This document shows positions 43,304-51,212 of a stretch of DNA of 64,000 bases, in pieces. The DNA comes from an uncultured Dehalococcoidia bacterium (GTDB lineage: Bacteria > Chloroflexota > Dehalococcoidia > Lucifugimonadales > JADFKI01). The notes under the pieces were generated by a model. The model had not been told where the DNA came from and did no database searches. It worked only from the letters and a program-made list of their open reading frames with translations. A program made the translations under genes and the position numbers. How positions within the stretch are numbered: the first letter of the stretch is position 1; each line of letters starts with the position of its first letter. Location: the NCBI GenBank assembly GCA_958295865.1, contig CATQHF010000001.1, forward strand, positions 62,001 through 126,000, in the 5' to 3' direction.

Positions 43304-44563
43304 ATGATAGCAAGCAGGCGTCCGGCTGCCGCGCCACGAACTTCGGGGTTTGCGTCTGGCTTTCAGCGCACTTTTGAGTCGCTCGGCAATTATAATTTCA
43401 TGCTGCTCTGGGTGAGCATGCTGTTCCTGATGGCGGGTACGCAGATGCAGATGCTCGCGCAGGGCTATCTCGCTTATGAGATTACGGGCAGCGGCGCTAT
43501 CTTGGGCTATATCAACTTGGGCATTGCGGTGCCGCTGCTTACGGTGCCGCTGTTCGGGGGGGCGCTCGCGGATAAGATCGACCGCAAGCTGCTGATTCAG
43601 GGCGCGCAGCTGGTGGCGGCGCTGCTTGCGCTCGTGCTGGGGCTGATGATAGACGCGGGGGTGATTGCGTGGCAGCATCTTATGATTGCCTCTATGGTGC
43701 AGGGCGCGCTGTTTTCGTTCATGATGCCGGCGCGACAGGCTATCATTCCGCAGCTGGTGGGGCAGGATAGGCTGACGAACGCGATGGCGCTGAATGCGGC
43801 GGGCATGAGCGCGATGACGATGGCGGCTCCGGCGGCGGCGGGCTTTCTGTACGACTGGGCGGGGGCGTGGAATCTGTACTATGTCATCGCGGCGCTGAGT
43901 TTCGTTGCTGTGCTGCTGACGGGCGTCATCAAGCCTGCGGGCGACCCGACTCCGAAGAAGCAGACGGCGATGATGAGCGACATCTGGGACGGGATAACTT
44001 ATATCGCGCGGCGGCGGATGCTTATCGTGCTGCTGGTGGTGGCGCTGCTTACGACGGTGCTTGCTATGCCGTTCCGCTTCATCCTGCCGGTGTTCGTGGT
44101 GGACATCTACCGGCAGGAGGCGGACTCTATGGGGCTGCTGACGGCGATAATGGGGCTGGGCGCGATGGTGGGCGCGATGTATGTCGCGGCGGTGGGGCGG
44201 AAGAACCGAGGCATGCTGCTCATCCTGTCGAGCCTGCTGTCGGGCGTCGGGCTGGTTTTGGTGGCGCTCATCCCGATATATCAGGCGGCGGCGGTGATAA
44301 TGATAGTGCTTGGCATGGGCGATTCGGGGCGCATGGCGCTGAATCAGGCGCTGCTAATCGAGATGTCGGACAATGAGTATCGCGGGCGGGTGATGAGCAT
44401 CTTCATGCTGAACTTCGGGTTTATGCCGCTTGGGACTTTTCCGGCGGGGCTGATGATAGACTATCTGGGCGGGCAGGCGGTCATCGGGATGATGGGGGTA
44501 GGGCTGGTGGTGGTTACGGCGCTGATATTCGTGACGCAGCGGCAGTTGCGGGGGGTAGCTTAG
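43304..44563 (+). CDS. MFS transporter, drug/siderophore exporter type (MFS_3-like)
   Basis: 419 residues, about twelve membrane helices. The N-terminal half holds FGGALADKIDRKLLIQGAQL, the loop 2-3 signature of the major facilitator superfamily in its exporter form. The line MMPARQAIIPQLVGQDRLTNAMALNAAGMS is very characteristic of the enterobactin-exporter/MFS_3 group, and a repeat-like motif NEYRGRVMSIFMLNFGFMPLGTFPAG occurs in the second half. It likely uses the proton gradient to expel a small molecule. The ribosome site before the ATG is weak, and residues 1-28 are hydrophilic. Ends 104 bases from a convergent gene. Confidence 0.92.
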   Translation: MIASRRPAAAPRTSGFASGFQRTFESLGNYNFMLLWVSMLFLMAGTQMQMLAQGYLAYEITGSGAILGYINLGIAVPLLTVPLFGGALADKIDRKLLIQGAQLVAALLALVLGLMIDAGVIAWQHLMIASMVQGALFSFMMPARQAIIPQLVGQDRLTNAMALNAAGMSAMTMAAPAAAGFLYDWAGAWNLYYVIAALSFVAVLLTGVIKPAGDPTPKKQTAMMSDIWDGITYIARRRMLIVLLVVALLTTVLAMPFRFILPVFVVDIYRQEADSMGLLTAIMGLGAMVGAMYVAAVGRKNRGMLLILSSLLSGVGLVLVALIPIYQAAAVIMIVLGMGDSGRMALNQALLIEMSDNEYRGRVMSIFMLNFGFMPLGTFPAGLMIDYLGGQAVIGMMGVGLVVVTALIFVTQRQLRGVA

Positions 44564-44666
44564 GCGATTTAATTGGGAATTGGCCGTGATAGACGGTAAT
44601 CTCTGAGTTGATATTACTCGTCGTCATTAGCGCGCTCCTTTTCAGTTGTTTGGAGCGTTACATCAG

Positions 44667-45197
44667 TCAGTCGCCTATCGGCTCACCAACTCGCCCTTCC
44701 CGTGCAGTTCGTTCTTGTTCCGCGTCGTCCGGGGTGTGTCTGTATCCTATGAGCACATCAAGGCTGCCCTGAACCCTGTTCACATTGCCATCCGTAACTC
44801 GTTGGCGCTCTTCTATCCTGTTGAAGCGTTCGTTGGAGTGGTCCTCTTGGCGGTCGAAGCGTTCGTTGAAGCGGTTATCCTGGTGGTCGAAGCGTTTATC
44901 CATCCTGCCGAAGCATTCGTTGGAGTGGTCTTCCTGGCGGTCGAAGCGGTCATCCATCCTGTCGAAGCGTTCGTCCATCCTGTCAAGCCGCTCGACCTGG
45001 GCTTTAAGCTCAGTCTGCACTCCAGCGAGTGCGCTTTCGACATTATTCAGCCGTTCGCTGTTAGTCTTCACTTCCGTCTTCAGCTCCGACATGTCAGCCC
45101 GCATTCTTCTGTCAAGCCAACGTATCGCTATAAACATGGTGCCTATCATGCCGAAGAAGCCGAATATCATTATCACAGCGGTCGTGTCGATCATCAC
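44667..45197 (-). CDS. Membrane-anchored coiled-coil protein with heptad-like repeats
   Basis: 176 residues, ATG after AAGGAG. One N-terminal membrane helix (VIMIFGFFGMIGTMFIAIRW), then a long coiled coil made from repeated blocks such as ERFDRMDDRFDRQEDHSNE, RMDKRFDHQDNRFNE and RFDRQEDHSNERFNRIEE; the DNA repeats too. The C-terminal 35 residues are charged and lack structure. The architecture resembles 'apolipoprotein-like' or XhlA/DUF1640-type small membrane coiled coils. Function unknown. Two shorter relatives in layout (TM plus coiled coil) are at 50898-51089 and 52419-52613. Confidence 0.75.
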   Translation of the reverse strand: MMIDTTAVIMIFGFFGMIGTMFIAIRWLDRRMRADMSELKTEVKTNSERLNNVESALAGVQTELKAQVERLDRMDERFDRMDDRFDRQEDHSNECFGRMDKRFDHQDNRFNERFDRQEDHSNERFNRIEERQRVTDGNVNRVQGSLDVLIGYRHTPDDAEQERTAREGRVGEPIGD

Positions 45198-45681
45198 ATT
45201 CTCCTTAGTTCATTATATTAGCGGGGGCTGCCCCGATTGACAACCGCCGAGCCACTTTCGATTAGCCTAAAACTTCGTGTGAGCATGGGAGCGTCTTTAG
45301 CGTCGTCCCTCATTTCATCCTTGTATTTTTGTCATCCTACTTTCTGTTTTCGGGGGAGTCGCTTTATGACAGGGGGTGATTCGATAGGCTTGCCATGAAC
45401 CTGTTGGGGGGTTGGCAGGGGCGGGCGTTCGGGATGACTAAGGGGAATTAAGAATTGGGAACGGGGGCTTTCAATTGCCGTTCAGAACGGAATTAGGGGG
45501 TTGAAATCCTTGCTATGGCGGGCGTGTTGGGGGCGGGGATTTTTGATTCCTCGCTGCGCTGCGCTGCGTTCGGAATGACATTGGAGGAAAGCTCGTAATG
45601 ACAAGGGGAGGGGCGTTTGGAATGGCGGGGGGAGGCGCTCGGGATGATAGGGGTGATGAGGGGCGCTCGGTGCGCCCTTCC
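45198..45681. repeat. Intergenic with long R3 copy
   Basis: R3 at 45474-45580 (inverse) has an expanded GCTGC run in its end, CTCGCTGCGCTGCGCTGCG. The preceding part (45198-45470) has no recognised gene. The R3 copy plus TTGGAGGAA is repeated almost exactly at 46686-46799, on the other side of the four-unit membrane gene. Confidence 0.65.
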
Positions 45682-45720
45682 TGTGAACTGCTTTTTCTTA
45701 AGTTCTTCCGTTTTCTGCAT
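45682..45720 (-). pseudogene. Truncated fifth unit of the repeat membrane protein
   Basis: In the frame shifted relative to the intact gene, ATGCAGAAAACGGAAGAACT encodes MQKTEELKKKQF. This is the linker that joins units inside the gene at 45698-46804 (KQKTEELKKKQF, MQKTEELKKAQV). Sequence similarity then stops, so a further unit was lost and the present C-terminus (LKEDAENGRT) arose by a frame change. Confidence 0.55.
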
Positions 45721-46804
45721 CCTCCTTGAGTTGAGTGAGCGCCAGCGCGACTATTATCGCTACTGCGGGCATGCTCATGCTGATGTTCTCGAGTGTGTTG
45801 ACTACCGCCTGATATAGAGTGTCCGGAGTCCAGTCCGCTTGAAAGTAGTTAACTGCAAGGTTTGTGAGCGCTATTATCGACCATACTATCATGGCGAGCA
45901 TGAACCAGAATATGTATCGCGGCGCGACTTGTGGAATGAACTGCTTTCTTAAGGTGAGCGCCAGCGCGACTACTATCGCTAGTGCGGGCATGTGCCTGCC
46001 GATGCCTCTGAATGTGCTGAACACCGCTTGATATAGAGTCCAGCCCTCTTGAAAGTACTGAATTACCGAATTTGTGAGCACTGCTATCGATAATACTGTT
46101 ATGACGACCGTGAACCAGAATATGTATGGCGGCGCGATTAGCGCGATGACCTGCGCTTTCTTAAGTTCTTCCGTTTTCTGCATCCTCATTAAGTTGAGCG
46201 CCAGCCCGACTGCTATCGCTGCTACGGGCATGCTCAGGCCTATGTCCCTGAATGTGTTGAATACCGCCTGATTTAGAGTCCAGCCCGCTTGAAAATACTG
46301 AACTGCCGAGTTTGTGATCACTGCTATCGATAATACTGTTATGACGACCATGAACCAGAGTGTGTATCGCGGAGTGAATTGTGCGATGAACTGCTTTTTC
46401 TTAAGTTCTTCCGTTTTCTGCTTGAAATATGTCGCAATCGACATTCGTATCCTCCTTGGGTTGGGCGCAGGCGCGACTCCTCCCGCTGCTACGGGCATGC
46501 TCATGCCGATGTTCCCAAATGTGCTGAATACCGCCTGATGTAGAGTCCACCCCGCTTGAACATACTGAACTGCCGAGTTTGTGAGCGCTACTATCGACAA
46601 TACTATCATGATGACCGTGGACCAGAGGAAGTAAGAATTGGGGGAGTCGGTGGGCGATTGGTGATTGGGAATAAGGGCTTGCGATTGTCGCCTTGAACGG
46701 AGTGAGGGGGTTGAAATCTTTGCTGTGGCGGGCGTGTTGGGGGCGGGGATTTTTGATTCCTCACTGCGCTGCGCTGCGTTCGGAATGACATTGGAGGAAG
46801 GCAA
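45698..46804 (-). CDS. Membrane protein of four tandem ~80-residue units, each with two membrane segments
   Basis: Up to 368 residues. Each unit reads (P)xYxFWFxVVITVLSIAVLTN, SAVQYFQAGWTLxQAVF, FRxIGxSMPVAAIxVALAL, followed in units 1 and 2 by a KTEELKK linker. Unit 1 has a damaged second half (AAGGVAPAPNPRR). Residues 1-45 are encoded by an R3 repeat (NVIPNAAQRSEESKIPAP) and the first codon is TTG, so the real start is uncertain; M66 (46609) is an alternative that would remove part of unit 1. No homologous family recognised. Tandem unit growth plus flanking direct repeats suggests recombination-driven evolution. Confidence 0.6.
   Translation of the reverse strand: MPSSNVIPNAAQRSEESKIPAPNTPATAKISTPSLRSRRQSQALIPNHQSPTDSPNSYFLWSTVIMIVLSIVALTNSAVQYVQAGWTLHQAVFSTFGNIGMSMPVAAGGVAPAPNPRRIRMSIATYFKQKTEELKKKQFIAQFTPRYTLWFMVVITVLSIAVITNSAVQYFQAGWTLNQAVFNTFRDIGLSMPVAAIAVGLALNLMRMQKTEELKKAQVIALIAPPYIFWFTVVITVLSIAVLTNSVIQYFQEGWTLYQAVFSTFRGIGRHMPALAIVVALALTLRKQFIPQVAPRYIFWFMLAMIVWSIIALTNLAVNYFQADWTPDTLYQAVVNTLENISMSMPAVAIIVALALTQLKEDAENGRT
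46686..46790. repeat. R3 copy overlapping the 5' end of the repeat membrane gene
   Basis: Inverse R3: TGTCGCCTTGAACGGAGTGA ... CTCACTGCGCTGCGCTGCG then TTCGGAATGACA. Nearly identical to 45474-45580; spacing 1211-1212 bases. Confidence 0.7.
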
Positions 46805-46806
46805 GG

Positions 46807-46833
46807 GGGAAAGGGACTAATGCAATTTTCTCG
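46807..46833. mobile_element. MITE-1 right-end remnant
   Basis: GGGGAAAGGGACTAATGCAA then TTTTCTC: a single terminal end, with the remaining element missing, directly upstream of the MBL-gene promoter. Confidence 0.6.
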
Positions 46834-46840
46834 GGAAATG

Positions 46841-46870
46841 CTGACATGTTTAAGGTTGCTCTGTTATGAT
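46841..46870 (+). promoter_or_regulatory. Candidate promoter of the MBL-fold gene cluster
   Basis: CTGACA (46841-46846), an 18-base spacer and TATGAT (46865-46870). The predicted start, near 46877, falls on the first base of a strong hairpin. Confidence 0.55.
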
Positions 46871-46877
46871 GTATTGG

Positions 46878-46904
46878 TAGCGGGGCGCGCAAGCGCCTCC
46901 GCTA
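46878..46904 (+). promoter_or_regulatory. 5'-terminal RNA hairpin with GCAA tetraloop
   Basis: TAGCGG+GGCGC (46878-46888) pairs with GCGCC+T+CCGCTA (46893-46904): 11 base pairs, one bulged T, loop GCAA (a GNRA tetraloop). No T-run follows, so it is not a simple terminator. It sits 142 bases before the first MBL gene and may stabilise or regulate the leader (inference). Confidence 0.5.
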
Positions 46905-47045
46905 TCTGACAAGTGAGCGGCAGGATTCCCGTCCGTCCGAATCAGGTGTATTCGGGGGCGGGTTTATTTGTGCGATTGGGATGTTATCGACTGCAATTCT
47001 GAATCAGCTGCGCGGAATGAGCGTTTGCCTGAAGGAGTCAGCGAA

Positions 47046-47978
47046 ATGAATGGAATAGTTAGGTTGGCGCTGGCGGTGTGCTGCGCCGCGATACTCTGGG
47101 CGGGGCTAGGCGGCTATGGGCAGTTTGCGCCAAGCGCGGCGCTGGCGGCTCAGCAGTATCAAGCGCCACAGATCCCACCGCCCACGATGACTATGCTCGC
47201 GGAGGGCGTGTATCACTACTTCGGGTTCTTCAGCAGCAGCCTTGTTGTAATCTCAGACGGGCAGGTTTTGACTACGGACCCGTCCAACCCGTCAAGGGCG
47301 CAGTCGCTTCAGGAAGAGATTGCCAAGCTGACGGACGCTCCGGTTACGACTATCGTGCTGACCCACGAGCACTATGACCATGTGGGCGGCACGGGCGTGT
47401 TCCCGGATGCGAGCGTGGTTTGCCACCGCAACTGCCAGCCCGCATTCGACCTTGCCCCGCTGGGGGATGTTCCGACGGTGGATGAGACATTCGACGACTT
47501 CATGGAAATCCGCGTGGGCGACAAAGTTGTGGAGCTTCACTATCTTGGGCCGGGCGACGGCGAAGCCACTACGATTATCTATATGCCGAATGAGCAGATT
47601 GTGGTTACCTCGGATATGTACGAGCCGCGCGCGCTCACGCATAAGAATTGGGTTGACGACAAGCACTTTACTGGCACGCGGCACATTCTGAACATCATCG
47701 GCCAATGGGACATCACGCACGCCATCAATGCCCACTCGCCGGGCACGGACCCGGTGGACTTGATGGAGAATGTGGAGTATTACAACGACCTGTATGACGC
47801 GGTGTACGAGGCGATGCTAGACGCCGTAGCCGAAGGCGGTCTGTTTGCGGTGTTCGGCGTATATGGCTCTCTGCCGCAGACGCTGGAGCTGGAGAAGTAT
47901 CAGGATTGGACGAACTACGACACATCGTTCCCGCGACATGTGGAGCGGATGTTTCAGTCGATTTCTCACGGAGACTAG
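47046..47978 (+). CDS. Exported metallo-beta-lactamase-fold hydrolase (soluble copy)
   Basis: 310 residues from the ATG at 47046, preceded by AAGGAG. Sec signal peptide (LALAVCCAAILWAGLGGYG..AALAA). MBL metal ligands are complete: THEHYDHVGG (H-x-H-x-D-H), Asp in VTSDMYEPRA and His in INAHSPGTDP; the intermediate His is CHRNCQP. The enzyme should bind two zinc ions and hydrolyse an ester, amide or thioester outside the cytoplasm. The neighbour at 48055 is a close paralogue that is lipid-anchored. Both share PPPTMTMLADGVYHYFGFF. Substrate unknown; the nearest family feel is the cyclase/glyoxalase II-like MBL proteins, not true beta-lactamases. Confidence 0.9.
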   Translation: MNGIVRLALAVCCAAILWAGLGGYGQFAPSAALAAQQYQAPQIPPPTMTMLAEGVYHYFGFFSSSLVVISDGQVLTTDPSNPSRAQSLQEEIAKLTDAPVTTIVLTHEHYDHVGGTGVFPDASVVCHRNCQPAFDLAPLGDVPTVDETFDDFMEIRVGDKVVELHYLGPGDGEATTIIYMPNEQIVVTSDMYEPRALTHKNWVDDKHFTGTRHILNIIGQWDITHAINAHSPGTDPVDLMENVEYYNDLYDAVYEAMLDAVAEGGLFAVFGVYGSLPQTLELEKYQDWTNYDTSFPRHVERMFQSISHGD

Positions 47979-48054
47979 AACTCGGATGGGCGTCTCTAGC
48001 AGAGCAGGGGATGCCCCTCGTTAGGCAGATATGCCAGCCCTAGGAGGCAACATA

Positions 48055-49242
48055 ATGAGCAACCGATTGAAGCCGGCGCTGATATTGTGCTGCGCGGCGA
48101 TACTTTCGCTGTCGCTGGTACTGGCGGCTTGCGGCGACTCTCAAGGGACGCCGGCACCAGCGCCTGCGCCCGTAACGGCACCCGCGCCCGCGCCTGTGAC
48201 TCCACCCGCGCCTGCCCCTGGGCCTGCGCTGATGCCGATACCCGCATCTACGGCTGCGCCGGCGGCGCCTGCCGCGCCTGCGCCCACTGCCGTACCTACG
48301 CCGGAGCCGACCGCGACGCCTATGCCTACGCCGAGGCCTACACCGCGGCCTGCGCCCGAACCCACGGTGACGGCTGAACCTGAGCCTGAACAGCCCGCAG
48401 GGGGCTTCCAGCTCCCGCCGCCCACGATGACTATGCTCGCGGACGGCGTGTATCACTACTTCGGGTTCTTCGTCAGCAGCCTCGTGGTTATTTCGGATGA
48501 CGGCGTGCTGGTGACTGACCCCGCCATCGAGTCCAGGGCGCAGTCGCTTCAGGCGGAGATTGCCAAGCTGACGGACGCTCCGGTTACGACTGTCGTGCTC
48601 ACCCACGAACACTACGACCACATAGGCGGCACGAATGTGTTTGAAGACGCCTCCGTAGTGTGCCATCGCAACTGTCAACCGGTCTTCGACCTGTTCAAGC
48701 AGGGCGAGATTCCGGGATATGGCCCCATTCCCGATGTAGATGAGACATTCGACGACTTCAAAGAGATTCTCGTAGGCGACAAGGTTGTGCAGCTGCATTA
48801 TCTTGGGCCGGGCGACGGCGATGCGACTACGATTATCTATATGCCTGATGAGCAGATTGTGGTTACTTCGGATATGTACGAGCCGCGCGCGCTCAGCGAC
48901 GTGAACGTGGTTGACGACAAGAACTTTGTGGGAACGCGGCACATCCTGAACACCATCAGCCAATGGGATCTCAAGCACGCCGTCAACGCCCACTCGCCGG
49001 GCACGGACCCGGTGGACTTGCGCGAGAATGTGGAGTATTACAACGACCTGTACGACGCGGTGAAAGCGGCGGTGGATGATGCTATCGCGCAGGCGGGCGG
49101 GGCGTCCTTCGGCGCATACGGGCTGCACGACACGCTGCCACAGACGCTGCAACTGGAGAAGTATAAGGACTGGGGGAACTACGACACTGCGTTCGGGCGG
49201 CATATCCAGCGGATGCTGCTTGGGATCTATCACGGGGACTGA
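48055..49242 (+). CDS. Metallo-beta-lactamase-fold lipoprotein (membrane-anchored copy)
   Basis: 395 residues from the ATG at 48055 after AGGAGGCAAC. Signal peptide with lipobox LAAC (Cys29), then about 90 residues of Pro/Ala/Thr repeats (APAPAPVTAPAPAPVTPP type) as a stalk. The catalytic domain then parallels the upstream gene: THEHYDHIGG, CHRNCQP, TSDMYEPRALS and NAHSPGTDPVDL. It differs by an insertion EIPGYGPIPDVDE. Gene duplication with acquisition of a lipid anchor (or its loss in the other) is the simplest reading. The genes are 76 bases apart, same strand, probably one transcript. Confidence 0.92.
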   Translation: MSNRLKPALILCCAAILSLSLVLAACGDSQGTPAPAPAPVTAPAPAPVTPPAPAPGPALMPIPASTAAPAAPAAPAPTAVPTPEPTATPMPTPRPTPRPAPEPTVTAEPEPEQPAGGFQLPPPTMTMLADGVYHYFGFFVSSLVVISDDGVLVTDPAIESRAQSLQAEIAKLTDAPVTTVVLTHEHYDHIGGTNVFEDASVVCHRNCQPVFDLFKQGEIPGYGPIPDVDETFDDFKEILVGDKVVQLHYLGPGDGDATTIIYMPDEQIVVTSDMYEPRALSDVNVVDDKNFVGTRHILNTISQWDLKHAVNAHSPGTDPVDLRENVEYYNDLYDAVKAAVDDAIAQAGGASFGAYGLHDTLPQTLQLEKYKDWGNYDTAFGRHIQRMLLGIYHGD

Positions 49243-49301
49243 TGCCGCATTTCGGGCATAGCGCGGCGCGGCGGCGGTCGGCGAGTTAGGGCTGGCGCAT
49301 T

Positions 49302-50705
49302 ATGAAGAACGGCGATGGCGCGCTTGTCAATGATATTCACTCGCAGCTGAATGTTACGCAGATCCGCCGGGTTGCGATGCCCGCGACGGTGGTGGAGGTT
49401 CGGCGGGCGATTGCCGAAGCGCGTGATGAGGGCGGCAGCCTGAGCGTCGCGGGCGGACGGCATGCGATGGGCGGGCAGCAGTTTCTGGGCGGCGGCGCGC
49501 TGCTGGACACGCGCAGGCTGAACCGCATCTTGGAGCTGGACGCTGAGCGCGGGCTTGCGCGCGTGGAGGCGGGCATCCTGTGGGCGGACTTGGTGGCTGG
49601 ACTGCGCGAGATGCAGCGGGGACAGGCGCGGCGCTGGAGCATCACGCAGAAGCAGACGGGCGCGGACAGGATTAGCATCGGCGGGGCGCTCGCCTCCAAT
49701 GGACACGGGCGCGGGCTGACATACCGCCCCATCGTGCAGGATGTGGAAGCGCTGGATCTGGTGGATGCGACGGGTACGCTGCGCCGGTGCAGCCGCACGG
49801 AGAATTCGGAGCTGTTTCGGCTTGCCATCGGAGGCTACGGGCTGTTCGGCGTCATATACTCGGTGACGCTGCGGCTTATGCCTGCCCACAGGCTGCGGCG
49901 CGTGGTGGAAATCAGCAGCGTGGAGCGGCTGGAGTCGCAGTTCACTCAGCGCATCGCCGACGGGTTCACTTATGGCGACTTTCAGTATAAGACGGATGAG
50001 GCGTCGTCCGGATTTCTCCAGGACGGCGTGCTGTCGTGCTATCGTCCCGTATCAGGCGATAAGCCCAACGACGCCGAGCCGCCGCGCTACCTGCTGAGCG
50101 AACAGGACTGGCGCGGGCTGCTTTACCTGTCGCATGCGGACAAGGCGCGCGCGTTTGACGAGTATGCCGCCTTCTATCTGAGCACCGACGGGCAGACATA
50201 CGACAGCGACACATTTCAGCTGAGTATGTACATCGACGACTATCACCAAGAGCTTGACCGCAGCCTTAACGCCGCCGCGAAGAGCACCGAGACTATTACG
50301 GAGCTGTATGTGCCGCTGCCTGCGCTCGCGGACTTCATGGACGCCGCCGCGCGTGAGCTGCGCCGGCGCGATGCCAATGTGATATACGGCACGATACGTC
50401 TCATCGAGCAGGACGACGAAACATTTCTGAACTGGGCACGGCAGCCTTACGCCTGCATCGTGTTCAACCTGCATGTGGAGCATACGGAGGCGGGGATAGC
50501 GCGGGCGGCGGACGCTTTGCGTAGCCTGATCGACCTTGCGGCAGAGCGCGATGGCAGCTACTTCCTGACCTACAACAGGTTTGCCACGCCGGAGCAACTC
50601 GCTCGGTCGTATCCGCAGTTCGGGGATTTTCTGGCGCTGAGGGATAGGTATGACCCGGACGGGGTGTTCAGCAGCGATTGGGCGCGGGCTTACGGCGGGG
50701 GATGA
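49302..50705 (+). CDS. FAD-binding (PCMH/VAO-type) oxidoreductase
   Basis: 467 residues. VAMPATVVEVRRAIAEARDEGGSLSVAGGRHAMGGQQFLGGGALLDTRRLN is the FAD_binding_4 domain N-terminus, with the ISIGGALASNGHGRG loop and AIGGYGLFGVIYSVTLRL typical of vanillyl-alcohol-oxidase-type flavoenzymes. The C-terminus RDRYDPDGVFSSDWARAY resembles aldonolactone/berberine-bridge-like oxidases. FAD linkage cannot be settled. It oxidises a hydroxyl or lactone-type substrate. It lies 59 bases after the MBL lipoprotein, probably in the same operon. No signal peptide. The ribosome site is weak (TTAGGG, spacing about 11). Confidence 0.88.
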   Translation: MKNGDGALVNDIHSQLNVTQIRRVAMPATVVEVRRAIAEARDEGGSLSVAGGRHAMGGQQFLGGGALLDTRRLNRILELDAERGLARVEAGILWADLVAGLREMQRGQARRWSITQKQTGADRISIGGALASNGHGRGLTYRPIVQDVEALDLVDATGTLRRCSRTENSELFRLAIGGYGLFGVIYSVTLRLMPAHRLRRVVEISSVERLESQFTQRIADGFTYGDFQYKTDEASSGFLQDGVLSCYRPVSGDKPNDAEPPRYLLSEQDWRGLLYLSHADKARAFDEYAAFYLSTDGQTYDSDTFQLSMYIDDYHQELDRSLNAAAKSTETITELYVPLPALADFMDAAARELRRRDANVIYGTIRLIEQDDETFLNWARQPYACIVFNLHVEHTEAGIARAADALRSLIDLAAERDGSYFLTYNRFATPEQLARSYPQFGDFLALRDRYDPDGVFSSDWARAYGGG

Positions 50706-50730
50706 CGCCGGTGAACATAGTCGGATGCGG

Positions 50731-50886
50731 CTAGGTTTTGTTGACATTTCCGTCATTCCCGTGAAAACGGGAAGCCAGAGGCGCGAAACGGAGCGGATTT
50801 TGCGCCATTTATGCCCATTGGGAGCACCGGATTCCTGCTTTCGCAGGAATGACGAGATAAAAAGTCAAATTGTCCGCACAACCTAG
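50731..50886. repeat. R7 copy
   Basis: Left end CTAGGTTTTGTTGACATTTC, right end AATTGTCCGCACAACCTAG, internal CCCGTGAAAACGGG hairpin and a REP hairpin (GATTCCTGCTTTCGCAGGA) near 50830. Confidence 0.7.
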
Positions 50887-50897
50887 TCGGTAGGCGG

Positions 50898-51089
50898 TCA
50901 GTTCCCCAACCAATTGCTTGCGATGATGGCTGCGAGCAAGCCTCCGCCTATGCCTATCATCGTGTACATCATCCGATTTATGTCTGCGTCGATACGGTCA
51001 AGTCTCTTGACTATCTCACGCCGCCATTCCTGTTCATCGTCTAGGCGTTGCTCTACCCTGCCAACTCTTTCGCTAATATCAGTTGCCAT
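50898..51089 (-). CDS. Small membrane protein: coiled coil plus C-terminal anchor (XhlA-like)
   Basis: 63 residues, ATG after GGGAG. Residues 1-38 form an amphipathic helix (ERVGRVEQRLDDEQEWRREI, VKRLDRIDADINRM) and residues 40-58 a membrane anchor (YTMIGIGGGLLAAIIASNW). The layout resembles haemolysin XhlA-type phage proteins and DUF1640-like small proteins; role unknown. Confidence 0.6.
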   Translation of the reverse strand: MATDISERVGRVEQRLDDEQEWRREIVKRLDRIDADINRMMYTMIGIGGGLLAAIIASNWLGN

Positions 51090-51212
51090 TTCATTCTCCC
51101 TTGCGCCTGTTCGTATTTTGTCGTCGATGGGCGGGTCTTGTTATTCTGCCAAGTAGTCAGTCGCTCGGGAGAGTTAGAATCCTCTTATTTCCTCTGAACA
51201 TGTTCAGTCCTA

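Noticed and set aside
48040-49233. A 397-codon minus-strand open frame across the MBL lipoprotein
   Set aside because: Complement of the Pro/Ala linker gives Gly/Arg runs; no start signal and no domain.
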